Origin: Symbiodinium natans
Lineage: Eukaryota > Sar > Dinophyceae > Suessiales > Symbiodiniaceae
Direction of reading: 5' to 3'
NCBI GenBank assembly: GCA_905221605.1
Contig: CAJNDS010002401.1
Span: forward strand, 860,542-924,541
Length of the DNA stretch: 64,000 nucleotides
The notes under the pieces: model-generated
What the model was told of the DNA's origin: nothing
Databases searched by the model: none
What the model saw: the letters and a program-made list of their open reading frames with translations, nothing else
Shown: one piece after another, positions 1-11,916 of the stretch
Layout of the letters: every line of letters starts with the position of its first letter
How positions within the stretch are numbered: position 1 is the stretch's first letter
Position numbers and translations under genes: made by a program

Positions 1-2045
1 CAGGGTCTCAGGGCTTCAGGGTCTCAGGGTTTCAGGTCTAGGGTTGTGGGGTTTAGGATTTAGGGTTTAGGGTTTCTGGGGTTCCCCTAAACCCTCCCAA
101 GCCCTGAGCCCGTAACCCCAAGCCCTGCGCTTTGAATCCCTAAGTCGCAAGCACGCAAGCCACAGGACTACGAGTATGAAAGGCTCGAGCCAGCAGATCC
201 TGACCAGGTGGGGAAGGGGGTTATTAAGGTTGTTGCGGGCGGGTTTTTTCTTTCAGGATGTTTTTGAGTTTGTAGAGGGCTTGGAAGGGTTTCGCGGATG
301 TAGGCTTGGTGGCTCAGAGTACTGCGTGCCCTTGAAGTTGACCTGGAGCCCAATCTATTTGCTAACAAGGCCGGCTCTTTGTTGCGAGTACGGTTTAGGG
401 TTTAGGGTTTAGGGTTTAGGGTTTAGGGTTTAGGGTTTAGGGTTTAGGGTTCACCGAGCTCTTGAAAATGGAACCACAGTACCTCGGTTCTGATGGTATC
501 TTGAGGCCCGGTCTAGTTTCTGTCCGACTCGGAGGCAGACTTTTTTAACTTTGTGGGGGCCAATGCAAACTGGGAAATGCACCGGTCAAGAGTGCTTGAA
601 AAGGTTTAGGGGTTGCGTTTCAGGGCGAAACTGGTAACTGCTTATGTGCAGGGGCTTTGTGTGGGAGTAGCGCAGAACTTCCTCTTCGCCCCAAGACCTC
701 CCCCACATCAACAGCCTCAACGCAACAGCAAACGGTTTAAGAAAAGAGCCCGCCCCTAAAACGCGAAACGATGCACCGAACCTGAACCTTAAACCTGACC
801 ATAGTTCCTAATCTGCAAAGGAGCCCCTTGCTGAGGGTCATGACTGGGGTAGCTATGGAACCTTAAAACCCTCAACCCTAAACCCTAAACGTCCTTCTAC
901 AGCCCTTCTGCTCTGAGGCCTAAACCCTTGCGTGCACCGCATGGTGTGGGCTGTCGGCTTCTGGGGTTAGGGGCCTTTTAGTGAGTTTAGGTTTTTTGGG
1001 GGGATGCTAGGGTGCGGGCTTTCAGGCTGGGACTTGATTTTTTGACGGCTGAGGGTTTCACCCGAAGACCCTAAGCCATAAACCCAAAGTCCGAAGCACC
1101 AAACGCTGCACCTGCCTGCCAGAAGATGTACCATGGCCTGCTGAGGCGGGCGCAGGGGGAGCGGAGGTGCAAAGTAACCCAATCCCACCCTTCCCCCTAA
1201 AGTCAAGGCCAGGGGGATGATATGAACCCGGTTCCAGGTCTGCCCTAAGGCTTAAACCCCAGGGTTTAGGGTTTAGGGTTTAGGGTTTAGGGTTTAGGGT
1301 TTAGGGTTTAGGGTTTAGGGTTTAGGCCCTAAACCCTAAATCCTAAACCCTAAACCCTAAACCAAGTTTCGATTCGAGGGCCTTTGCTTGGAGGACGGTG
1401 GATTTTGAATGGCTGTGCAACTTAGAGCCACCAGGACTTTGCGAGACCCTCTTAATGTAGGGTTTTGTGGTTTAGGGTCCTCCCAAACCCCAAACCCTGA
1501 ACCCCGAAACTCTAAACCCCAAAGCCTTGATCCCAAAATCCCCCAACCCCTAACTAATCCCCAACCCCCCTACAACCAAAACGACCCCCTTAAAGGCCCT
1601 GAATCCTAAACCTTCACGAATTCCGAGCGCAGCCCTGGAACTTACACCCTGAGGCTCTAAGGGCTTTTGTCCTAGGGTTTGGGGTTTTGGGGCTTGGTTA
1701 GGGGTTTGTCTTGTCCCAGACAACATGACAGTCTTTCTTGGAGTGTTAAAACCCCACACCCTAAACCACGGCTCGGGGTTCCTAAACGCGTTTTATGGTC
1801 CAAGGTTTAGGTTTTAGCGCCTGGGGGTTAAGGTTTCGGGTTACCCTAGACCCCAAGCTTCAAACCTTAAACCCTAAACCCCAAACTCTAAAGCCCTAAA
1901 GCCCAGCCCTGAAGCCCAGCCCCAAGTCCCTTCAGGAAAGCGCTATTGGACGGCGTACCTGCGCAGATGCTCCGGGAACCCGAATCCGAGGTGCACAAGG
2001 GGAGATCCCAGGATTGCTGCTAAGGGCTTAGGCCGGGTCTTGGTT

Positions 2046-2146
2046 GGGATGTTCACCCTTCTACTAACAGTCCTTAATGGTAGGGATTACAGTACCCCTA
2101 TTATCGTCCCTATGAAGGACTGTTAGTAGCAGGGGGAACATCCCAA
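2046..2146. repeat. Foldback (hairpin) element with about 30-bp arms
   Basis: The left arm (about 2046-2077, containing CTACTAACAGTCCTT) is the imperfect reverse complement of the right arm (about 2113-2146, containing AAGGACTGTTAGTAG). A loop of roughly 35 bp rich in short mirrored CCCTA/TAGGG words separates them. The size and form fit a small MITE-like foldback or a stem-loop RNA gene; nothing distinguishes the two. Confidence 0.7.
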
Positions 2147-2837
2147 GGGTTTAGGGTTGGTTAGGATTTAGGGTTTAGGCTTTAGGATTTAGGGTTTAGG
2201 GTTTAGGGTTTAGGGTTTGGGGTTTGGGGTTTGGGGTTTAGGGTTTAGAGGTATGTGGTCTTTGGGGTTTCAACTTTTAGGGCAGCGGAGACTTCCGAGG
2301 GCTCTCAGAGGGCTGCGGCTCCCAGATGTTGCGGCCGATGGTTCGAATCTAGGGGTCGGAAATAATTACTAACAGACTTTCCAGTATGGTCCCTTTAATA
2401 TAATATACTAAAATAACCCCCCCCCCCCCCAAAACCCTGTTCTAGTTATTAAGGCCCCTATGTTTGAAACTTCATGGCGCCCTCAACGTCCGCTCTTGAT
2501 TGCGGGTCAACAACAAGGGGGCAAGCAACCTTAGGCCCCCAAGCCCCAAAACCCTAAACCCTAAACCCCTAAACCCCAAACCCTAAACCCCAAAACCTAA
2601 ACCCCAAACCCCAAACCCTAAACCCTAAACCCTAAACCCTAAACCCCTAAACCCTAAACCCTAAACCCCAAACCCCAAACCCCCAAAACCCTAAGTCCAG
2701 CCGAGCTCAAGATGGCTGCCAAAGCAGTTCCAGCTGCGGGTCAGTCTGATGTTATTTGTTGCTCTCTTTCTCTCCCGCTCCCTCTTTGTCGCTTGCTTTC
2801 TTTTCTCTGTTCTCCGTCTCTCTCTCTCTCTCTCTTT

Positions 2838-3090
2838 CTCATCTCTCATCTCTCATCTCTCATCTCTCATCTCTCATCTCTCATCTCTCATCTCTCATCT
2901 CTCATCTCTCATCTCTCATCTCTCATCTCTCATCTCTCATCTCTCATCTCTCATCTCTCATCTCTCATCTCTCATCTCTCATCTCTCATCTCTCATCTCT
3001 CATCTCTCATCTCTCATCTCTCATCTCTCATCTCTCATCTCTCATCTCTCATCTCTCATCTCTCATCTCTCATCTCTCATCTCTCTCTCT
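2838..3090. repeat. (CATCTCT)n heptamer microsatellite
   Basis: More than 30 perfect copies of a 7-bp unit (CATCTCT). Because 7 is not a multiple of 3, all three frames stay open and give artefactual Ser/Leu/Ile/His ORFs on the plus strand. It is simple-sequence DNA, not a gene. Confidence 0.95.
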
Positions 3091-3390
3091 CTCTCTCATC
3101 TCTCTTTCACGTAGATGCTCGCACGTACTATTTGGGCAGTTCTCTTCAAGTCGCGGCCCCCTCTTGGGTGCCCGAGACATGAGGAGAACTCCAAACCTCA
3201 AGCCCGCCAGGTGTCGGTGAATCTGAAGATCAACTCAGAGCTGAGCGTCATCCACGTCCAGGCCCGCAAGCCCCTGAAGTTACTGTTGGTTAGGCTTTAG
3301 GGTTTAGGGTTTGGGGTTTAGGGTTTAGGGTTTAGGGTTTAGGGTTTAGGGTTTAGGGTATGTCTAGTCTCTTAAAGGGTATGTATATAG

Positions 3391-3436
<46 letters not shown>
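3391..3436. repeat. (GA)n dinucleotide tract
   Basis: About 22 GA dinucleotides in a row, just after a short TTTAGGG array. Confidence 0.9.
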
Positions 3437-3437
<1 letters not shown>

Positions 3438-3939
3438 CCCTGATTCCCTCATTCCCTACTGAGAACCAGGGGGCAAAGGCCTTGAACCCTGAACCTGAGA
3501 AGCCTGGCGCCCAAACACCCACGGTTTAGTATGGGTTTAGGGGTTTAGGGTTTCGGGTTTAGGGATTAGGGTTTGGGGTTGACACTTTCGCCCCGAAAGC
3601 CCAAAAAACCCTTAAACCCTGAACCCTTAACACCCAAGTCAGAGACTTCAGGGTTGACCCTTAAAACCTTACACCCTCATCCCTAAAGTCAAAAACCCGT
3701 AGGGTTCAGTGTTTCGGGTTATGTTTAGGATCTAGGGGTTAGGGTTTAGGGGTTTAAAATCCTTACACCCTGAGCCCTAAGGGTTAAAACCCCCTAGATT
3801 TTGAGGGTTGAGAGGGGGGAATGGCAGGTGTCAAGAAAAGACGAGGATGAAGACATCTTCATCAACCTCGCGAAGTGCTTCTCGGCCCAGGATCTGAGTA
3901 ACTTCTCGGAGTTTCTTGGGTTTAGGGTTTCGGGTTTAG

Positions 3940-4085
3940 GGTTTAGGGTTTAGGGTTTAGTAGGGTTGAGTAGGGGTTAGTGGGGTTTAGTGGGGTTTAG
4001 TAGGGTTTAGTAGGGTTTAGTGGGGTTTAGTAGGGTTTAGTAGGGTTTAGTAGGGTTTAGTAGGGTTTAGTAGGGGTTTGGGTTT
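3940..4085. repeat. Variant telomere-like array (TAGTAGGGTT / TAGTGGGGTT)n
   Basis: A 10-bp derivative of the telomere unit, alternating TAGTAGGGTT and TAGTGGGGTT, about 13 copies, directly after canonical TTTAGGG units. It looks like local amplification of a mutated telomere repeat. Confidence 0.8.
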
Positions 4086-5571
4086 TGGGTTTTGGAGGGT
4101 TTAGGGTTTGGACCTTCCGGCACTAGTCATCAGGTTCTGGCCAAGGGTCCTGCCGAGGCCCAGTACAGTCCAAGTGGGCAGCGCACACAGTCAGTGTGTG
4201 TGTGTGTGTGCGCGTGTTCTGCGCAGCGCGTTGTTCTTGGACCTGGACCACGTGACACTGATCAGCGAATATCGGTGGCCCCTTTTTGGGGTCTCCCTTT
4301 GGATTATGGTTCATCATCCTTTCCAAAATGAAGCAGATCTAGTCGAACAGCTTTCGGGGGTAGAAGGGGCTCCCATCCCTTGTGGGGCTGAAGAGAACCT
4401 CCTCAACTTAGGACATGTCCTCAGAGGGCTTGGAGGACCCAAAAGCTACATTCGAGAACCCAAAAGCCTTAGACCCTCCAAAGCCTTACACCCCCCCTAC
4501 TTTCCCCAAAACCCCAAAGCCCAGGCAAACAAGTGAATGTTCTGAGCCGGGGCTTGCAAGAAGATTTTGGGATTTTCGCCCTGAGGTACACGCCCTAAAC
4601 CCCGAGCCCCAAGCCCCAAGCCCTGAACCCCCCCCGAAACGCCAACAGCTCAAAAGCCCAAGCCCTAAACTCTCTCGACCAAGGGCTTTTGGGGTTGTTT
4701 GTTTCACTTGCTGGTTCAGGGCAAACCCTAAACCCGAAACCTTAAAACCTAAACCCTAAACTCCCTAAACACCCTAAACACCCGAAACCCTAAACCCCAG
4801 ACCCTACACATAGCCCAGCCCTGGTTTCCCATCCCCCCCGGAACTCAAGCTGCCTTTTTTAACAACAGGGGTCGAGTTCAGGATTCAGGATTTGGGGCCA
4901 GGGGGCCCTGATGCTTCGTTGGAATCGCCGGCGCTTAAAAGGCTCCCTGCTGGTGCCCCCCCCCCCCCCCCCCCCAAGCCCTACACCGACTTCTCCCACA
5001 GCGTGCGTGCCTACATGTGAGCCTTCAAGTGCGGTGATACACGGCACACAAAGCCTCCAACCCCATACCCTAAACCCCAAACCCTGAACCTGAAACCCGA
5101 AACCCGAAACCCGAAACCCGAAACCCGAAACCCGAAACCCTAAACCCTAAACCCTAAACCCTAAACCCTAGACCCTAAACCCTAAACCTTAACCCTAAAC
5201 CCTAAACCCTAAACCCTAAACCCTAAACCCTACCTCTAGGTGCCAAGTACCCAAGTACGGCTTGCGCCACTCAGGCACGAGACACGGCGCCGAGTAGATC
5301 AGCCGCTGGAGCCCCCTGGCCTGAGGTAAATAAAAGCAGGGTTTAGGGTTTAGGGTTGAGGGTTGAGGGTTGAGGGTTTAGGGTTTAGGGTGTAGGGTTT
5401 AGGGTTTAGGTTTTAGGGTTGTTTAGGGTTGTTTAGGGTTGTTTAGGGTTTATTAGGGTTTAGGGCTGCCCTAAACCCTGAGCCCTAGACCCTAGACCCT
5501 AAACCCTAAACCCCAAAACCTAAGCCCTGAACCCTAAACGTCCTACACCCAACTCCCCAGACCCTAAAAAA

Positions 5572-5670
5572 TCTTACTGGCCCAAAACTTTTTAACTTTT
5601 GGACTTCTTGTAAGGTCGTTTATTCTGAAAGTTTCAACTTGGTATTTCCATGGGTTTTGGGCCAGTAAGA
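5572..5670. mobile_element. MITE-like element with exact 17-bp terminal inverted repeats
   Basis: TCTTACTGGCCCAAAAC (5572-5588) is the exact reverse complement of GTTTTGGGCCAGTAAGA (5654-5670). The 65-bp interior is unrelated to the telomere-like surroundings and has no ORF. Short AAATC-like sequence lies on both sides and may be a degenerate target-site duplication. A non-autonomous DNA transposon remnant is the simplest reading; no transposase is in the window. Confidence 0.65.
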
Positions 5671-7011
5671 AATCGCCCATGTCCCCTTTAGCCCCCGTGC
5701 TTGAGGATCGTCTGGTACGATGACAGCGCCCGGATGGACCGGTCTGTGGTCCTCAGGCGGTTTGGGTTGTAGGGCTTAGGGCTTAGGGTTTAGGGTTTTA
5801 GGGTTTAGGGTTTAGGGTTTAGGGTTTAGGGTTTAGGGTTTAGGGTTTAGGGTTTAGGGGGTTCAGGGTTTAGGGCTTGGGGCTTGGAGCTTAGGGCTTA
5901 GGGCCATGGGATGGGTGTGTTTTTGTGGCTTCAGGGTTTAGGATTCAAGAGCTTATAGATGTTTAGGGGTAAGCGGTTTGGATTTAAGAGTTTAGGAGTC
6001 TAGGATTTTGAGAGGGCTTCGGTGTGGTCGAGCATCGCCGAGCTGCAAAGAGGCAGTTGTAACGTGATCCGGTCGATTCCATGGGCTCACGCCCTGCACG
6101 TTGCACCTTTAGGTGTCGAAAGGGCTTGAGTCTGCTTTTCAAGCTCTATGAGGACAAAGCCGCTAACCCGAACAGTTTATAGTTTAGGGTCTAGAGCAGA
6201 GGCTGTCTCCGCAGGGCCTAGTCGGCCCTCTTGTATGGAACGCAGGGTTAGGTTTTAGGGTTCAGGGTTTCCCTGGGGGGCTCCCTGGGAAGGTTCCGAG
6301 ACATCAAGCTGCGCCATGTCTGCGGCCACGTGCTGCCGCTGCTCGTGGATGCGTGCTTTGGCGCAAGCAATCCTAACCCGTCCACTCGAAGATAGCTAAT
6401 GGGTAGGGTTTAGGGTCGAGGTTAATGCTGGAAGTCGGCTGAGAGAGGTCCAAGTAAGGTTGTATATATATATATATATGTAGATGTTAGGTCCTGCTTG
6501 GATGCCTGCTTGCTCACAAGTCCCATGAACCTCCAAGTACATCCCGAACGGCCCCTCAAACGTAGCGTAGCCGTTAAATCCTACAGCAGTAAGAACCCTA
6601 AACCCTAAACCCTAAGCCCTAAGCCCCTAAACCCTAAACCCTAAACCCTGAATCCCTAAACGCGGTCCTTGCTGCCTCTGAGCCATGCCATGAACCTCCG
6701 CAGTTCCCTTTCAAAGTCTTATGTAAACAACCCTAAACCCTAAACCCTAAACCCTGAACCCTGAACCCTAAATCCCAAACCCTAAACCCCTAGAGTCCCC
6801 AAACTCTGCGGTGTTTTGGGTCCAGCGTGTAGGGTTCGAGGTGCCCCCTAAGAAGCCCCCCGAGTCCCTAAACTAGGGCCCGGAGTGAGCCCTCACGTTT
6901 AGGGTTTAGGGTTTAGGGTTTAGGGTTTAGGGTTTAGGGTTTAGGGTTCAGGGTTTAGGGTTTAGGGTTTAGGGATGCGGGTCTCTTGTCAACTCCCTTT
7001 TCGCCAAAAGA

Positions 7012-7177
7012 ACCTACCCTCTTCATGCCTAGGTTAATTAGGGGGATAGGACTAGGGGGACCCTTGGGGATACAGACCCTCTGAATAAGGTCCCTGTTTA
7101 AGAGGGCCAGAAGAGGGTTAAGAAGGGGTTCCCTTTTAAGGGTCCCCCCTTATCCTACCTAGGAGGTTCTTCTGGGA
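7012..7177. repeat. Long imperfect foldback element
   Basis: The outer arms are CCAAAAGAACCT (about 7014) against AGGTTCTTCTGG (about 7166). The inner arms are a GGGGGATAGG...GGGGGACCCTT block against AAGGGTCCCCCCTTATCC. The whole segment can fold as one interrupted stem of about 165 bp. It has no ORF. Confidence 0.6.
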
Positions 7178-7735
7178 TCTGGACCCTCAAGCCTCATTAT
7201 CAAACCGAATCCCTCAACTGCAAACAAGCATCGATTCAAAGCCTAAAGCCTAAAGCCTAAAGCCTAAACCCTAAACCCTAAACCCTAAACCCTAAACCCT
7301 AAACCTTAAGCCCTAAAACCTAAACCGATGCCTCTGGCCCGAGCACAGGAACCGCGGCTGGTCCCACAATGGCTGGGAGGATCCCACGAGGCCGGTGGCT
7401 TTAGGGCTTGGAGGAGGAGGAGTTTAAGCCTAAACCCTAAACCCTAAACCTTAAACCCTAAACCCCAAACCCTAACCCCAAAACCCCAAACCCTAAACCC
7501 CTAGAAACCTTGAAGCCAAAGCCCTCAAATAAGCTCAACACCCAGAACCCGAGGTTGCAAAACCCGATATTCATAGACCCTTGATGACACAACGTGCCTT
7601 CAAAAGCCAGTGAGACGAGCCATAAGTACCCCTACCCACCTACTCTGTGAAACCCTTGTGAAACCCTAAGACTACCCCACCCCTGAACTCTTGCAACGAA
7701 CGGTGTAGCCTAAAACCCGAAACCGTGAACCCTAA

Positions 7736-10700
7736 ACCATATATATATATATATATGTAAGAGGAACCTCTATGTACTATTTGACATGGCTGCTTTGTGT
7801 ATTAAAGTTTTAATAGTTTTAATAGTTTTGAACTTTCAAAACAACATCCTAAACTATTAAAACTTTAATTTTCCTTTTTAAGTTTTAATAGTTTTAATAG
7901 TTTTAATAGTTTACACTTTTAAAAAGGCTCCTAAACTATTAAAACTATTAAAAAGAAACGGCCTTGGCCAGGAGATTCCTGAACTTTTAAAACTATTAAA
8001 ACTTTTAAAACTATTAAAACTATTAAAACTATTAAAACTATTAAAAAGGTTTCTTTTTAATAGTTTTAATAGTTTCAACTTTTAAAAAGCCTCCTAAACT
8101 ATTAAAACTATTAAAAAGAAACGGCCTTGGCCAGGAGATTCCTGAACCTTTGAAACTATTAAAACTTTAAAACTATTGAAACTATTAAAACTATTAGAAT
8201 GGCTTCTTTTTAATAGTTTTAATAGTTTTAATAGTTTCAACTTTTAAAAAGCCTCCCGAACTATTAAAACTATTAAAAAGAAGCCTTTTTAATAGTTTTA
8301 ATAGTTTTGAAAGTTTTAAAAGTTCAGGAATCTCCAGGCCAGGCTTTTTCCTTTTTATGTTTTAATAGTTTTAATAGTTTTAATAATTTCAACTTTTAAA
8401 AAGCCTCCCAAACTATTAAAAACTAGCGGCTCGATTTGGCCAATTTTTCCCGGGCAGTCTGCGGGCAAAATTTGGCCAAATCGGGCTGCTCGTCGTACGC
8501 GATAACAATTAAATAATTTCCGGCCTCCAGAAAGGCGCGGTTCGATTTGGCCAATTTTTGCCGGGCAGGCTCCGGGCAAAATTTGGCCAAATCGGGCTGC
8601 TCGTCGTACGCGATGAGAAATGCGCGGGTCGATTTGGCCAAATTTTGCCGGGCAGCCTCCGGGCAAAATTTGGCCAAATCGAGCCGCGCATTTCTCATCG
8701 CATAACGAAGAGCAGCCCGATTTGGCCAAATTTTGCCCGGAGCCTGCCCGGCAAAATTTGGCCAAATCGAGCCGCGCCTTTCTGGAGGCCCAAAACTATT
8801 TAAATTATGTAAATAATAAAAATAAAAAAAACAATGAAATAATTCCGGGCCTCCAGAAAGGCGCGGCTCGATTTGGCCAAATTTTGCCGGGCAGGCTCCG
8901 GGCAAAATTTGGCCAAATCGGGCTGCTCGTCGTACGCGATGAGAAATGCGCGGCTCGATTTGGCCAAATTTTGCCTTTTTTAATAGTTTTAATAGTTTTA
9001 ATAGTTTCAACTTTTAAAAAGCCTCCCGAACTATTAAAACTATTAAAAAGAAGCCTTTTAATAGTTTTAATAGTTTTAATAGTTTTAATAGTTCTAATAG
9101 TTTTAAAAGTTTTAAAAGTTCGGGAATCTCCAGGCCAGGCTTTTTCCTTTTTAAGTTTTAATAGTTTTAGTAGTGTTAATAATTTCAACTTTTAAAAAGC
9201 CTCCCAAACTATTAAAACTATTAAAAAGAAGCCTTTTTAATAGTTTTAATAGTTTTAATAGTTTTAAAAGTTTTAAAAGTTCGGGAATCTCCAGGCCAGG
9301 CCTTTTCCTTTTTAAGTTTTAATAGTTTTAATAGTTTAAACTTTTAAAAAGGGGCCGAAACTATTAAAACTATTAAAACGAAACGGCCTTGGCCAGGAGA
9401 TTCCTGAACTTTTGAAACTATTAAAACTTTTAAAACTATTAAAACTATTAAAACTATTAAAACTATTAAAAAGGCTTCTTTTTAATAGTTTTAATAGTTT
9501 TAATAGTTTCAACTTTTAAAAAGCCTCCCGAACTATTAAAACTATTAAAAAGAAGCCTTTTTAATAGTTTTAATAGTTTTGATAGTTTTAATAGTTTTAA
9601 TAGTTTTAATAGTTTTAATAGTTTTAATAGTTTTAATAGTTTTAAAAGTTTTAAAAGTTCGGGAATCTCCAGGCCAGGCTTTTTCCTTTTTAAGTTTTAA
9701 TAGTTTTAATAGTTTTAATAGTTTTAATAATTTCAACTTTTAAAAAGCCTCCCAAACTATTAAAACTATTAAAAAGAATCCTTTTTAATAGTTTTAATAG
9801 TTTTAATCGTTTTAAAAGTTTTAAAAGTTCGGGAATCTCCAGGCCAGGCCTTTTCCTTTTTAAGTTTTAATAGTTTTAATAGTTTTAATAGTTTCAACTT
9901 TTAAAAAGTCTCCCAAACTATTAAAACTATTAAAAAGAAGCCTTTTTAATAGTTTTAATAGTTTTAATAGTTTTAATAGTTTTAATAGTTTTAAAAGTTT
10001 TAAAAGTTCGGGAATCTCCAGGCCAGGCCTTTTCCTTTTTAAGTTTTAATATTTTTAATAGTTTTAATAGTTTCAACTTTTAAAAAGGCTCCGAAACTAT
10101 TAAAACTATTAAAAAGAAACGGCCTTGGCCAGGAGATTCCTGAACCTTTGAAACTATTAAAACTTTAAAACTATTGAAACTATTAAAACTATTAGAATGG
10201 CTTCTTTTTAATAGTTTTAATAGTTTTAATAGTTTCAACTTTTAAAAAGCCTCCCGAACTATTAAAACTTTTAAAAAGAAGCCTTTTTAATAGTTTTAAT
10301 AGTTTTAATAGTTTTAATAGTTTTAAAAGTTCGGGAATCTCCAGGCCAGGCTTTTTCCTTTTTAAGTTTTAATAGTTTTAATAGTTTTAATAATTTCGAC
10401 TTTTAAAAAGCCTCCCAAACTATTAAAACTATTAAAAAGAATCCTTTTTAATAGTTTTAATAGTTTTAATAGTTTTAATAGTTTTAATAGTTTTAAAAGT
10501 TTTAAAAGTTCGGGAATCTCCAGGCCAGGCCTTTTCCTTTTTAAGTTTTAATAGTTTTAATAGTTTTAATAGTTTCAACTTTTAAAAAGCCTCCCAAACT
10601 ATTAAAACTATTAAAAAGAAACGGCCTTGGCCAGGAGATTCCTGAACCCTTGAAACTATTAAAACTATTAAAACTATTAAAACTATTAAAAAGGTTTCTT

Positions 10701-10830
10701 GTTAATAGTTTTAATAGTTTTAATAGTTTCAACTTTTAAAAAGCCTCCCAAACTATTAAAACTATTAAAAAGAAGCCTTTTTAATAGTTTTAATAGTTTT
10801 AATAGTTTTAAAAGTTCGGGAATTTCCTGG
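7736..10830. repeat. AATAGTTTT/AAAACTATT repeat field with an oriented core
   Basis: Dense arrays of TTTTAATAG and its complement CTATTAAAA alternate every 50-150 bp, so the region is a series of mirrored blocks. A recurrent core is embedded: GGGAATCTCCAGGCCAGGC in one orientation (for example near 9123, 9284, 9660, 9832, 10011, 10340, 10514) and its complement GGCCAGGAGATTCCTGAAC (near 7967, 8128, 9389, 10128, 10629) in the other. Units are about 150-350 bp. Isoleucine/lysine/threonine ORFs are translations of the repeat. It resembles a decayed satellite or a non-autonomous element family. Confidence 0.8.
8424..8985. repeat. Palindromic GATTTGGCCAAA element cluster inside the AT field
   Basis: Several units pair CGATTTGGCCAAATTTTGCC with its reverse complement GGCAAAATTTGGCCAAATCG across a GC-rich spacer, separated by GCGCGGCTC and TTTCTCATCGC joints. 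The same unit makes the regular 87-bp array at 12.4-12.8 kb. Both strands stay open over hundreds of bases, which explains long mirrored ORFs that I do not regard as genes. Confidence 0.8.
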
Positions 10831-11825
10831 CCAGGGCCCCGGGCCTCTTCCCAATACTAAATCACGAGCCCGGGCCTTCCCCCAATACTAGATGACGAGC
10901 CCGGATCTCTCCCCAATACTAAATCACAAGCCCAAGCCTCTACCCAATACTAAATTACGAGCCCGGGCCTCCCCCAAATACTAAATCACGAGCCCGAGCC
11001 TCCCCCCAATACTAAATCACGAGCCCGAGCCTCCGCCCAATACTAAATCACGAGCCCGGGCCTCTCCCCAATACTAAATCACAAGCCCAAGCCTCCCCCC
11101 AATACTAAATCACGAGCTCGGGCCTCCCCCCAATACTAAATGACGAGCCCGAGCATCCTCTCAATACTAAATCACGAGCCCAGGCCTCCCCCCAATACTA
11201 AACTACGAGCCCGGGCCTCACTCCAATACTAACCTGCCATGAGATTCCTGAACTTTCAAAACTTTTAAAACTTTTAAAACTATTAAAACTTTTAAAACTT
11301 TTAAAACTATTAAAAAAAGCATCGGGCCATCTCCCAATACTAAATTACGAGCCCGGGCCTCCCTCCAATACTAAATCACGAGCCCGGGCCTCCCCTCAAT
11401 ACTAAATCACGAGCCGGGCCTCCCCCCAATACTAAATCACGAGCCCGAGCCTTACCCCAATACTAAATCACGAGCCCAGGCCTCTCCCCAATACTAAACT
11501 ACAAGCCCTGGCCTCCTTCCAATACTAACCGGCCATGAGATTCCTGAACTTTCAAAACTTTTAAAACTTTTAAAACTATTAAAACTTTTAAAACTTTTAA
11601 AACTATTAAAAAAGCCTCGGGCCTTCTCCCAATACTAAATTACGAGCCCGGGCCTTCTCCCAATACTAAATCACGAGCCCGGGCCTTCTCCCAATACTAA
11701 ATCACGAGCCGGGGCCTCCCCCCAATACTAAATCACGAGCCCGAGCCTCCCCCCAATACTAAATCACGAGCCCGGGCCTCCCCCCAATACTAAATCACGA
11801 GCCCGGTCCTCCCCCGGAAGCGGGC
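10831..11825. repeat. About 32-bp minisatellite (CCAATACTAAATCACGAG unit)
   Basis: Roughly 25 tandem copies of a 31-33-bp unit containing CCAATACTAAATCACGAG followed by a GC-rich CCCGGGCCTCCCC part. Two AT-rich interruptions of about 90 bp (about 11235-11320 and 11535-11612) are near copies of each other and derive from the neighbouring AATAGTTTT family (both start TGAGATTCCTGAACTTT). Confidence 0.9.
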
Positions 11826-11916
11826 CAGCCCCCCCTCCTGTTCCATTTAAATTATTTAAATTATTCAAATTATAAAAATTATGTAAATTATATAAATTAG
11901 GGTCGCGTCACTTTGG

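Larger units (their letters stand above)
1..7735. repeat. Subtelomere-like mosaic of TTTAGGG/CCCTAAA repeats
   Basis: Runs of perfect TTTAGGG occur near 390-450, 1262-1326, 2170-2216, 3296-3358, 5780-5858 and 6898-6975. The reverse-complement form (CCCTAAA) occurs near 1326-1362, 2555-2690, 5140-5232, 6597-6650 and 7267-7310. Between them almost all sequence is a degenerate version (GGGTTTCAGGG, CCCCAAACCC, CCCGAAA and similar). The switching of orientation rules out one simple chromosome end and suggests subtelomeric or interstitial telomeric DNA. Short ORFs here are repeat translations; I see no gene. TTTAGGG is the telomere unit of plants, many algae and dinoflagellates. Confidence 0.85.

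Noticed and set aside
2712-3220. Three overlapping plus-strand ORFs of 121-156 codons rich in Ser, Leu, Ile and His
   Set aside because: They are the three frames of the (CATCTCT)n array; any 7-bp repeat without stops stays open in all frames.
1-7735. True chromosome end (telomere) at the left edge
   Set aside because: Repeats are degenerate and in both orientations, and the first bases are not a clean array, so only subtelomeric or interstitial status is supported.
8355-9195. Opposed ORFs up to 195 codons with repeated KFGQI/RFGQILPG peptides
   Set aside because: Both strands give equivalent peptides because the DNA is palindromic satellite; lengths and frames are not conserved between units.
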